Both the position numbers and the translations under genes were made by a program. A DNA stretch of 10,538 nucleotides from an uncultured Lachnospiraceae bacterium (lineage in GTDB: Bacteria > Bacillota > Clostridia > Lachnospirales > Lachnospiraceae), in contig URQQ01000105.1 in the NCBI GenBank assembly GCA_900549995.1, positions 1 to 10,538 on the forward strand, in the 5' to 3' direction. Below the pieces are notes generated by a model. That model saw only the letters and a list, made by a program, of their open reading frames with translations, did not search any database and was not told the origin of the DNA. Of this stretch, positions 1 to 6,871 are shown one piece after another (position 1 is the first letter of the stretch; every line of letters starts with the position of its first letter).

Positions 1-450
1 TTCACCGGCCGCTGCACGGAACGTATCCGCTGCGGCCAGAACAACTTTTTTCCCCTGTGCTTTCAGTTTTCCTGCCAGTTTACCGATTGTCGTAGTTTTT
101 CCGACACCATTGACGCCGATGACAAGCACTACCGATGTCTTATCTTCAAATTCATACGCAGCCTCACCGACGTCCATCTGCTCTTTGATGCTTTCAATCA
201 GAAGCGCTTTGCAGTCTGATGGCTCTTTGATATGTTGTTCCTTCACTTTTTCTTTCAGATCTTCAATGATATTCATCGTGGCCTGGACGCCGAGATCCCC
301 CATAATCAGTATTTCTTCCAGTTCTTCATAGAAATCATCATCAATATGGGAAAAACCGCCGAACAGGCTGTCTATCCCAGACACAATATTATCTCTTGTC
401 TTGGTAAGCCCAGAGACAAGACGTTTAAAAAAACCTTTCTTCTCTTCCAT
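1..450 (-). CDS. ftsY: FtsY, signal recognition particle receptor GTPase (3' end missing)
   Basis: This is the N-terminal 150 residues of FtsY, the SRP receptor that docks ribosome-nascent chain complexes at the membrane for co-translational insertion. The first 30 or so residues include the amphipathic-looking start EEKKGFFKRL. The helical N domain follows (about 35-95), then the start of the G domain. The P-loop GVNGVGKTTT sits at residues 112-121, and the DTFRAAA motif typical of SRP GTPases is at 142-148. The long acidic A domain of E. coli FtsY is absent, as is usual in Firmicutes. Two ATG codons are adjacent (453 and 450). The one at 450 has GGAG six bases upstream, so it is preferred. 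The gene begins 18 bases after the smc stop, so it is probably co-transcribed with smc. The reading frame is still open at the window edge. Confidence 0.96.
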   Translation of the reverse strand, partial: MEEKKGFFKRLVSGLTKTRDNIVSGIDSLFGGFSHIDDDFYEELEEILIMGDLGVQATMNIIEDLKEKVKEQHIKEPSDCKALLIESIKEQMDVGEAAYEFEDKTSVVLVIGVNGVGKTTTIGKLAGKLKAQGKKVVLAAADTFRAAAGE

Positions 451-468
451 CATTTTCTCCTTTTTCAA

Positions 469-3400
469 TTAGATCTCACTGTTGTGTTTCTGTTGTTCTT
501 CTTTTTCAAGGTCATCCTGAATCAAATCCACAGACACCAGTGTAGATACCCCTTTTTCCTGCATTGTGATACCATACAGCCTGTCCGCAGCGGACATTGT
601 ACCTCGCCGGTGGGTGATCACGATAAACTGTGTGTGCTTTGTAAGTTTATGCAGATATTGTGCATAACGGGTGACATTGGAGTCATCCAGTGCGGCTTCA
701 ATCTCATCCAGAAGGCAGAAGGGAGATGGCTTCAGATTCTGGATTGCAAAGAGAAGCGAAATGGCTGTGAGTGCCTTTTCACCTCCGGAAAGCTGCATCA
801 TATTCTGGAGTTTCTTGCCCGGCGGCTGTGCAATGATACGGATTCCCGCCTCCAGGATGTCCTCTTCCTCCATCAGTTCCAGCGTTCCTTTTCCTCCGCC
901 GAAAAGCTGTTTGAAAACTTTATCAAATTCAGTACAGATACGTTCAAACTGCTCCCGGAACTGATTCCTCATTGCAGTATCCAGTTCCTCTATAATTTTC
1001 AGCAGTGTCTCTTCTGCTTCCACAAGATCATCATGCTGTGTTTTCAGAAAACTGTACCGTTCGGAAAGATTCTTATAATCTTCAATCGCATTGACATTGA
1101 CAGATCCAAGCGAGCGGATCTCATTTTTCAGCGTCTGAATCTGCTTTTTCATAAAAGCAGGATCATTCAGCGATTCGTCTCTGAGTTCAGTTGCCATATT
1201 ATATGTAAGTTCATATTCCTCCCACATATAATTAATCTGCTTTTCGGATGCCTCCTCATAACCTTCCTTTCGGCTTGTCAGACGGAATGCTTCTTTATCG
1301 AGTTCTGCCATATGTTTTGACAATTCTTCTCTCTTATTCAATGTCTCCTTGTGGCGCCTGTTCAACACTTCTTTCTTCTCGGTGTTTTCCTTGATTTCCG
1401 CCTCTATTTCAATAAAGAGATCTGCCGAATCTGCAATTGTTTTCTGCAGTTCACTGATCTGTGCATCTTTTTCCTGTATTTCCGCGGCGCTGTCCTTTTT
1501 TCCTCTTTGAAGTATTTCAAGCTCTTCTTCAAATTTCGTAATTTCTTCTGCGATACGTGACGTATTTTCAAATATAAACGCATCTTTCTGTTCCAGGCTT
1601 GCAAAGGACAGACGGATCTGCTCTGAATGCTGCAGTTCCTTTGATTCTTTTTCACGCTCAGCTTCCAGTTCTTTTTGCTTTTGTTCTATTTTTTCATTCA
1701 GTTCGGCTTCCAGTTTCTCAGATGTTTCCAGTTCCACCTGAATGGATTCCTGGTTTTCGCTGATTTTGGAGAGTTCTTCATCAAGAGCCAGGCGCTCCCT
1801 GTCAATGCCAAGGGACGTGTTTTTAGACTCTTCCTGTGCCTTTACTACCTGATCCAGATTCATCTTCGCAGTATTCTGGATTACATATGCCTGCTGAAGC
1901 TTTTGTTTGAGTTCTTCAATATCGCTGTAATATGTGGCACGCTCCCGTTTCGCCTGGTCGACGGAACGTTCCATATCCTGCATTTCTTTTTTCAGAAGTT
2001 CTACTGTCTTTTCAAATTCCTCGATCTCACGGCGGCGGCTCAGAAGGTTGCTTGAATTTTTAAAGGCACCTCCGGTCATTGCACCGCCCGGATTGATCAG
2101 TTCCCCTTCCACCGTTACGATTCTCAGTGACTGGCGGTATTTTCTTGCCAGCATAATTCCATGGTCTATGTGATCTACCACAATCGTCCGCCCAAGAAGA
2201 TTCGCAGCCAGAGGGCGGAATTTATCCTCCACCTGTACGAGCGTATCCGCCAGACCAATCACTCCCGGTTCCCGCAGAGCCTCTGCCTGCCGGAAATTCT
2301 GGCTGCCGTTCATACTTGTAAGCGGAAGGAAGGTTGCACGGCCGAATTTGTTCTGTTTCAGATACGCGATCATTCTTTTGGCCGTCTGCTCATCGGAGGT
2401 GACGATGTTCTGGATACTTCCTCCAAGAGCTGTCTCCACTGCGATTTCATATTCTTTATCTACTTTGATAATGTCGGCTACCACTCCCAGAAGTCCCGGG
2501 ACAGTATCTTTCTGCATCATGACCTTCCGGATACTGTTGCCATAACCGTCATAACGCTCTGTAATATTTTTCAGAGACTCCAGTCTTGACTGTTCCCTGT
2601 GATATGCAGTCTGCCCAATCCGGAGCTGCTCATTCTGCTTTGAAAGCTGCTGCTGAAGTTCATTGATTTTCTCTTCGCATTCACCTGTCTTTGCCGTATA
2701 CCTCTGGATTTCATCTGATACTTTTTTCAGGGCATCCTCATACTCCAGGCGTTTTTCTTCCTGCTCATCGGTATCACTTCTGACTTCGATCAGCCGTTTA
2801 TGAATCTGTGCCTTTCTCGTCTGAACCTGCTCTGCCATCATGTCATACCGCTGGATTTTTGCTTTGGTAGACGCACGGGTATTCAGCAGTTCGATAATTT
2901 CATTTTTGTGTTCTTCTATTGATTCTGTCAGTGACGCAATTTTAGTCTGAATCGCAATCAGTGTATTCTCTGCCTCTTTTTCCAGACGTTCCTTCTCATC
3001 CAGCTGTCCCTGGATTTGGATTTTTTCCTTGAAAAGTTCTTCCTGCTGTGCCTTACGGCTTTCAATCTCAAGTCCGATAGCATGGGAGCGCTGGACATAA
3101 TGCTCATCATTTGTACGTGCACTGTTGATCTGCTCTTTGAAGAGGCTGATCTGGTTCTCCAACTGCTGCTTTAACAGATTGGTCTCATTCAGCTGAGTTT
3201 TTGACTCTTCGATAGATGCTTCCAGTTCCTCTATTTCTTCTTCCAGAGATTCATATTCCGCTTTCGTATTCTCGTAATCAATCCCTGCTTTTTCAAGTTC
3301 TTCCCGGGCATTTATAAGCTTCTCCTCCATGTCCTCTATCTGGGATTTCAGGTGGGACGCCTCCATAAGAAACATGTTAATATCGTATGTCTTTAACTCT

Positions 3401-4059
3401 TCCCGCTTCCTGAGATACACTTTTGCGGTTTCTGACTGCCGCTCAAGAGGCCCGATCTGCTTCTCGAGCTCGCTTAAAATATCATTGACCCGGACGAGAT
3501 TTTTGCGCTCATCTTCCAGCTTTTTTACAGACATATTTTTGCGGCGCTTAAATTTTACAATCCCGGCTGCCTCGTCGAATAGTTCTCTTCTCTCTTCCGG
3601 TTTTCCGCTTAAGATTTTGTCAATCTGTCCCTGACCGATAATGGAGTATCCTTCTTTTCCGATTCCAGTGTCATAAAACATTTCATTGACATCTTTCAGA
3701 CGGCACACCCTGCCATTGATCAGATACTCACTCTCTCCTGAACGGTAGAGTTTCCGAGTTACTGTAACTTCCTGAAAATCTACCGGAAGCTGATGGTCCG
3801 TATTATCAAGTGTGATGGCAACAGAGGCATAACTCAGTGGTTTTCGGTTCTCGGTACCGGCAAAAATAACGTCCTGCATGCTGCCGCCGCGGAGCTGTTT
3901 GGCACGCTGTTCCCCGAGAACCCACCTCACTGCATCTGCGACATTGCTTTTTCCGCTTCCGTTTGGGCCTACAATCCCCGTAATTCCATTATGGAACTCG
4001 AATAGAATCTTATTGGCAAAGGATTTAAACCCCTGCACTTCTATGCTTTTTAAATACAT
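469..4059 (-). CDS. smc: SMC chromosome segregation ATPase
   Basis: A 1196-residue condensin-type ATPase that, with ScpA and ScpB, loads on DNA and compacts and separates chromosomes. The N-terminal head carries the Walker A motif GPNGSGKSN at residues 31-39. A long glutamate/lysine/glutamine-rich coiled coil (about 170-510) leads to the hinge at about 514-665, which ends in the typical NPGGAMTGG. A second coiled coil (about 670-1020) returns to the C-terminal head. There the ABC signature LSGGEKAL lies near residue 1090 and the Walker B LLDEIEAALDD near 1118-1128. Length and domain order match full bacterial SMC proteins, with no sign of truncation. The start has an AGGTG sequence five bases upstream and lies 21 bases after the rnc stop. 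The position between rnc and ftsY is the conserved clostridial arrangement. Confidence 0.98.
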   Translation of the reverse strand: MYLKSIEVQGFKSFANKILFEFHNGITGIVGPNGSGKSNVADAVRWVLGEQRAKQLRGGSMQDVIFAGTENRKPLSYASVAITLDNTDHQLPVDFQEVTVTRKLYRSGESEYLINGRVCRLKDVNEMFYDTGIGKEGYSIIGQGQIDKILSGKPEERRELFDEAAGIVKFKRRKNMSVKKLEDERKNLVRVNDILSELEKQIGPLERQSETAKVYLRKREELKTYDINMFLMEASHLKSQIEDMEEKLINAREELEKAGIDYENTKAEYESLEEEIEELEASIEESKTQLNETNLLKQQLENQISLFKEQINSARTNDEHYVQRSHAIGLEIESRKAQQEELFKEKIQIQGQLDEKERLEKEAENTLIAIQTKIASLTESIEEHKNEIIELLNTRASTKAKIQRYDMMAEQVQTRKAQIHKRLIEVRSDTDEQEEKRLEYEDALKKVSDEIQRYTAKTGECEEKINELQQQLSKQNEQLRIGQTAYHREQSRLESLKNITERYDGYGNSIRKVMMQKDTVPGLLGVVADIIKVDKEYEIAVETALGGSIQNIVTSDEQTAKRMIAYLKQNKFGRATFLPLTSMNGSQNFRQAEALREPGVIGLADTLVQVEDKFRPLAANLLGRTIVVDHIDHGIMLARKYRQSLRIVTVEGELINPGGAMTGGAFKNSSNLLSRRREIEEFEKTVELLKKEMQDMERSVDQAKRERATYYSDIEELKQKLQQAYVIQNTAKMNLDQVVKAQEESKNTSLGIDRERLALDEELSKISENQESIQVELETSEKLEAELNEKIEQKQKELEAEREKESKELQHSEQIRLSFASLEQKDAFIFENTSRIAEEITKFEEELEILQRGKKDSAAEIQEKDAQISELQKTIADSADLFIEIEAEIKENTEKKEVLNRRHKETLNKREELSKHMAELDKEAFRLTSRKEGYEEASEKQINYMWEEYELTYNMATELRDESLNDPAFMKKQIQTLKNEIRSLGSVNVNAIEDYKNLSERYSFLKTQHDDLVEAEETLLKIIEELDTAMRNQFREQFERICTEFDKVFKQLFGGGKGTLELMEEEDILEAGIRIIAQPPGKKLQNMMQLSGGEKALTAISLLFAIQNLKPSPFCLLDEIEAALDDSNVTRYAQYLHKLTKHTQFIVITHRRGTMSAADRLYGITMQEKGVSTLVSVDLIQDDLEKEEQQKHNSEI

Positions 4060-4080
4060 ATAACACCTGCTTTATGCAAC

Positions 4081-4791
4081 TTATTTTTTGTCACGCAGCT
4101 CTAAGATGGCATGATATGCCGCTTCCTGCTCTGCTGCTTTCTTTGTCCTGCCGACACCCATACCATAAGATTTTGATCCGATATTAACCGTCACAGAAAA
4201 CGACTTGTTATGGTCAGGTCCCTCTTCTTTTACCAGATGATATGTGATTCCTTCTTCGAAACTGCCCTGCACGATTTCCTGCAGGATAGTCTTGCTATCA
4301 TAAAAGAGTTTCTTATCATCCAGATCGCTCAATATAAACTTGTGAATGAACTCTTTTGCATTAGCAAAACCACCATCAATATAGATAGCACCAATTAAAG
4401 CTTCTAATGCATCAGATGTGATGGAATCCCGTTTTCTCCCACCGGTTGCTTCCTCGCCTTTTCCGAGAAGAAGATACGATCCAAGATCCATATCCCTCGC
4501 ACAGAAAGCAAGTGCAGGTTCACAGACCATGCTGGCTCTTGTCTTCGTAAGTTCACCCTCCGGCATTTCCATGTCTTCAAAAAACAGATACTCACTTGAG
4601 ACAAGTTCAAGCACTGCGTCACCGAGAAATTCCAGTCTCTCGTTGCACTCGGATTTTTTCAGATGTCTCTCATTTGCATAAGAACTGTGTATCATTGCAT
4701 GGTGAAGCAGATCAAAGTCCTGGAAATGGTATCCGATTTTTTCTTCTAACTGTCTTAAATTCCGATTCATATACACTCTCACTTTCTTCAT
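4081..4791 (-). CDS. rnc: Ribonuclease III
   Basis: This 236-residue double-strand-specific endoribonuclease processes rRNA precursors and structured mRNAs. The catalytic domain shows the signature NERLEFLGDAV at residues 50-60. Metal-binding residues E54, D58, D127 and E130 correspond to E. coli E41, D45, D114 and E117. A double-stranded RNA-binding domain fills about 165-234, ending with the GRTKKAAEQEAAYHAIL helix. The start is uncertain. The ATG at 4791 gives a seven-residue extension (MKKVRVY) before a second in-frame ATG at 4770, where family members commonly begin. Neither has a strong ribosome binding site (AGGT before 4791, GTGAGAG before 4770). It is the first gene of an rnc-smc-ftsY run and follows the acpP terminator hairpin by only about 20 bases, so it may depend on read-through or on a poorly visible promoter. 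Confidence 0.96.
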   Translation of the reverse strand: MKKVRVYMNRNLRQLEEKIGYHFQDFDLLHHAMIHSSYANERHLKKSECNERLEFLGDAVLELVSSEYLFFEDMEMPEGELTKTRASMVCEPALAFCARDMDLGSYLLLGKGEEATGGRKRDSITSDALEALIGAIYIDGGFANAKEFIHKFILSDLDDKKLFYDSKTILQEIVQGSFEEGITYHLVKEEGPDHNKSFSVTVNIGSKSYGMGVGRTKKAAEQEAAYHAILELRDKK

Positions 4792-4810
4792 ATTAAGATA
4801 CCTATGAACA

Positions 4811-4837
4811 CGAAAAAGCCCTGTGCCGGGCTTTTCG
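4811..4837 (-). terminator. Hairpin terminator after acpP
   Basis: On the minus strand the sequence reads CGAAAAGCCC, a six-base loop GGCACA, then GGGCTTTTTCG. GCCC pairs with GGGC and the flanking A and T runs extend the stem, leaving one unpaired base. It starts 11 bases after the acpP stop and ends about 20 bases before rnc. It should end much of the plsX-acpP transcript. As rnc follows at once, it may only attenuate. The stem is too short to be a typical RNase III substrate. Confidence 0.75.
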
Positions 4838-4848
4838 TTTATATTCGC

Positions 4849-5079
4849 TTAGTTTAACGCATTCTTAATCTGTTCTACAGCATCTCCTACTGTCACAATC
4901 TTCTCTGCATCTTCATTGGAAATTTCAATGTCAAATTCTTCCTCAATTCCCATGATAATCTGGAAAATATCCAGGGAATCTGCTCCGAGATCATCTACAA
5001 ATGTAGTCTCCATTGTAATTTCATTCACATCGACATTTAAAACATCTGCAATAATATTTGCTATTTTTTCAAAATCCAT
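4849..5079 (-). CDS. acpP: Acyl carrier protein
   Basis: A 76-residue acidic carrier that holds growing acyl chains on a phosphopantetheine arm during type II fatty acid synthesis and also supplies acyl groups to PlsX. The attachment serine is S35 in the DSL motif (GADSLD), with the usual four-helix pattern and family length. The ribosome binding site AGGAGA lies five bases before the ATG. It follows plsX by 37 bases and is followed by a hairpin terminator, so plsX and acpP form a likely two-gene transcript. This pairing makes sense because PlsX takes its substrate from acyl-ACP. Confidence 0.97.
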   Translation of the reverse strand: MDFEKIANIIADVLNVDVNEITMETTFVDDLGADSLDIFQIIMGIEEEFDIEISNEDAEKIVTVGDAVEQIKNALN

Positions 5080-5116
5080 AATAGTCTCCTTTTCTTCATT
5101 CCTACTGGTATGCCTT

Positions 5117-6127
5117 TTACTGTTCAGTCTGAATACATTCTTTTATTTTTTCATTAATCTGTTCTTCCTTGAATGTCACACACTGAATAATTGAATTGGC
5201 AACTTCACGTGCTTTAGAACTTCCGTGAGTTTTTACAACAAGGCCTTTCAGGCCCAGAAGAGGTGCTCCGCCATATTCAGAAGCATCAAAGGACTTTAAT
5301 GTCTCTTTCAGTGCCGGTTTTACAAGTAATGCCCCAATTTTGCTGCGCAGACTGTTCATCATCCCACTCTTGATTTTGCTGATCAGAACTGCACCCACAC
5401 CTTCATACAGTTTAAGAATTACATTCCCTACAAATGCCTCGCATACAATAACATCTGCCATCCCATGGGGAATATCTCTCGCTTCAATGCTTCCGGTAAA
5501 ATTAATATCCTTACAGTCTTTTAACAGCGGAAATGTTTCTTTTACAAGTGCGTTTCCTTTTTCTTCTTCTGCACCAATATTAACAATTGCCACTTTCGGA
5601 TTTTTTATGCCCATTACATGTTCCATATAAATAGAACCCATCTTTGCAAATTGAACGAGATGTGACGGACGCGCATCTACATTAGCACCACAGTCAATCA
5701 GAAGTGAGACTCCCTTTTCCGTTGGAATCAACGGAGCCAGAGGAGGACGCTCTACACCTTTGCTTCTGCCGACAATTACCTGGCCGCCCACCAGGATTGC
5801 ACCGGAACTTCCTGCTGATACAAATGCATCTGCTTCTCCTTTTTTCACCATATTCATCCCAACTACAATAGAAGAATCTTTTTTACTCCGGATTGCATTG
5901 ACCGGCGGCTCTGCCGTCTCGATCACTTCAGAGGCATCTCTCACGGTCATTCTGTTCTTGTCATAAGTATATTTTGTGAGTTCATTGTTCACAGCCTCTT
6001 TTTGTCCGACAAGAATCACTTCAATCTTGTCCTCTCGTAAAAGTGCATCTACCGCTCCTTTCACTATCTCTCCGGGAGCATGATCTCCACCCATTGCATC
6101 CACTGCTACTTTTGTAATTACTGACAT
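5117..6127 (-). CDS. plsX: Phosphate acyltransferase PlsX
   Basis: A 336-residue enzyme that converts acyl-ACP and phosphate to acyl-phosphate, the acyl donor for PlsY in the first step of phosphatidic acid synthesis. It is a soluble protein that binds the inner face of the membrane. The N-terminal motif VAVDAMGGDHAPGEIV is diagnostic, and the later stretches GANVDARPSHLVQFA and SEYGGAPLLGLKG are typical of the family. The start at 6127 is chosen because a perfect AGGAGGT lies seven bases upstream. An in-frame ATG at 6145 would add six residues, but it sits just ahead of that Shine-Dalgarno sequence and leaves it inside the coding region. A good promoter lies 30 bases upstream, so plsX and acpP are transcribed independently of rpmF here. 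Confidence 0.97.
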   Translation of the reverse strand: MSVITKVAVDAMGGDHAPGEIVKGAVDALLREDKIEVILVGQKEAVNNELTKYTYDKNRMTVRDASEVIETAEPPVNAIRSKKDSSIVVGMNMVKKGEADAFVSAGSSGAILVGGQVIVGRSKGVERPPLAPLIPTEKGVSLLIDCGANVDARPSHLVQFAKMGSIYMEHVMGIKNPKVAIVNIGAEEEKGNALVKETFPLLKDCKDINFTGSIEARDIPHGMADVIVCEAFVGNVILKLYEGVGAVLISKIKSGMMNSLRSKIGALLVKPALKETLKSFDASEYGGAPLLGLKGLVVKTHGSSKAREVANSIIQCVTFKEEQINEKIKECIQTEQ

Positions 6128-6156
6128 GCTTTTACCTCCTAGCATTGCTACAGATA

Positions 6157-6185
6157 ATTCTACTAGACATTTCCATAAAAATCAA
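6157..6185 (-). promoter_or_regulatory. Sigma-A type promoter of plsX
   Basis: A minus-strand -35 TTGATT (6180-6185) and -10 TAGAAT (6157-6162) are separated by exactly 17 bases. Transcription would start near 6150, leaving a leader of about 23 bases that contains AGGAGG. The -35 begins 8 bases after the stop codon of the upstream 50-residue gene. I see no FapR-like operator. Confidence 0.65.
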
Positions 6186-6193
6186 TAGCCTTT

Positions 6194-6346
6194 TCAAACT
6201 GACGACAGCCTCGTCCAAATAAAAAACATCATGAACGGTCCGGCGCATACTCCAAGTATTATAACTGGAAGAAACTTTGCTGCCAAGGGGTTCTGCCCGG
6301 CTGCCAGTGCAATGAAGCACAAGATACAAAACAAGATACCAATCAT
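6194..6346 (-). CDS. Small two-helix membrane protein, 50 residues
   Basis: Family not recognised. The predicted product is 50 residues with two hydrophobic stretches, about residues 2-16 (IGILFCILCFIALAA) and 26-43. They are joined by a short polar turn (GQNPLAAK), and the protein ends in TRLSSV. Three cysteines lie in the hydrophobic parts. The start is well supported by AAAGGAGA seven bases before the ATG. The gene follows the Mor-like regulator by 54 bases with no terminator between, so the two are probably co-transcribed. The plsX promoter starts just past its stop. A role at the membrane is inferred from hydrophobicity only; the neighbouring phospholipid genes do not prove a link. Confidence 0.62.
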   Translation of the reverse strand: MIGILFCILCFIALAAGQNPLAAKFLPVIILGVCAGPFMMFFIWTRLSSV

Positions 6347-6400
6347 ATTTTTGTCTCCTTTATCTCAGCGTAGTTTAAGCTGCTTTTCACAACATGATTA

Positions 6401-6664
6401 TCAGAGCTGACTTTTATTAAGCAGATATCTCAGATACCTTTCTGTATATCCATACTCTTTCGCCAGAGCCTTCAGATTCTTTCCATTATAATTCTCATTT
6501 ACCATTTTTGTTATGTAATCCGTCCGATAAAGCCGCATGGGAAAGGTAATTTGCTGCCCTTTTAAATTCTTATAGATCTCTTCTGTGTTCTCTATTCCGA
6601 CAATATCAATCAACTGATTGTATATTTCCGCCAGGCCGTCTCTTTTTTCTGCAGTAATTAACAA
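6401..6664 (-). CDS. Mor/CD3324-like small DNA-binding protein
   Basis: An 87-residue protein resembling the Mor transcription activator-like (CD3324-type) small regulators common in clostridia. Residues 1-35 form a helical, probably dimerising part. QQITFPMRLY (37-46) is the strand region typical of the family. Residues 61-83 (GKNLKALAKEYGYTERYLRYLL) form a convincing helix-turn-helix with the usual NGxN-like entry. The start is TTG at 6664, chosen because AAGGAGG lies seven bases upstream and no ATG is available near the N-terminus. Mor itself activates middle transcription of phage Mu; chromosomal relatives are mostly of unknown target. The 50-residue membrane protein follows in the same orientation. 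Family assignment is from recalled sequence pattern. Confidence 0.8.
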   Translation of the reverse strand: MLITAEKRDGLAEIYNQLIDIVGIENTEEIYKNLKGQQITFPMRLYRTDYITKMVNENYNGKNLKALAKEYGYTERYLRYLLNKSQL

Positions 6665-6682
6665 GGCGCTCCCTCCTTCCTG

Positions 6683-6696
6683 CGGTAACTATACCG
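6683..6696. promoter_or_regulatory. Inverted repeat CGGTA-N4-TACCG before the Mor-like gene
   Basis: A perfect 5-base inverted repeat with a 4-base centre lies immediately upstream of the Shine-Dalgarno sequence of the Mor-like gene. On the minus strand its centre includes TATAGT, a possible -10, although no convincing -35 is present 17 bases before it. It could be an operator for autoregulation or a small hairpin in the leader. The short length means chance cannot be excluded. Confidence 0.35.
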
Positions 6697-6788
6697 AAAA
6701 CTCAATATTTTATCATCTGCTTATCACTTTGAATTTTGTCTTGTATATTTCCGTATTATGGAATAAAATGAATCATTTCCCATATCAT

Positions 6789-6817
6789 AAAAAGACTTCC
6801 CAGTTTCCCGGAAAGTC
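6789..6817 (-). terminator. Intrinsic terminator after the EAL gene
   Basis: On the minus strand a 10-base stem with a GAAA tetraloop (GACTTTCCGG, GAAA, CTGGGAAGTC) is followed by five T residues. Two G-T wobbles pair on this strand but would be C-A mismatches on the other, which orients the element to the minus strand. It lies 54 bases after the EAL gene stop and is nearly the same sequence as the rpmF terminator. Confidence 0.88.
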
Positions 6818-6871
6818 TTTTTATGCTGCCGAAAGGCAAATGCATTATACTATATATATATTTGCAGTTTA

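Noticed and set aside
232..1320. Open frame of 362 codons on the plus strand
   Set aside because: It lies opposite the conserved ftsY and smc genes, is phenylalanine, leucine and histidine rich as expected for an antisense shadow, and has no ribosome binding site.
6127..6329. Minus-strand frame of 65 codons overlapping the 50-residue gene
   Set aside because: It is out of frame with the hydrophobic product that has the good ribosome binding site, and it runs across the plsX promoter and Shine-Dalgarno sequence.
6842..6862. Short TA-rich tract between the EAL stop and its terminator
   Set aside because: Simple AT-rich 3' sequence, too short and irregular for a meaningful repeat.
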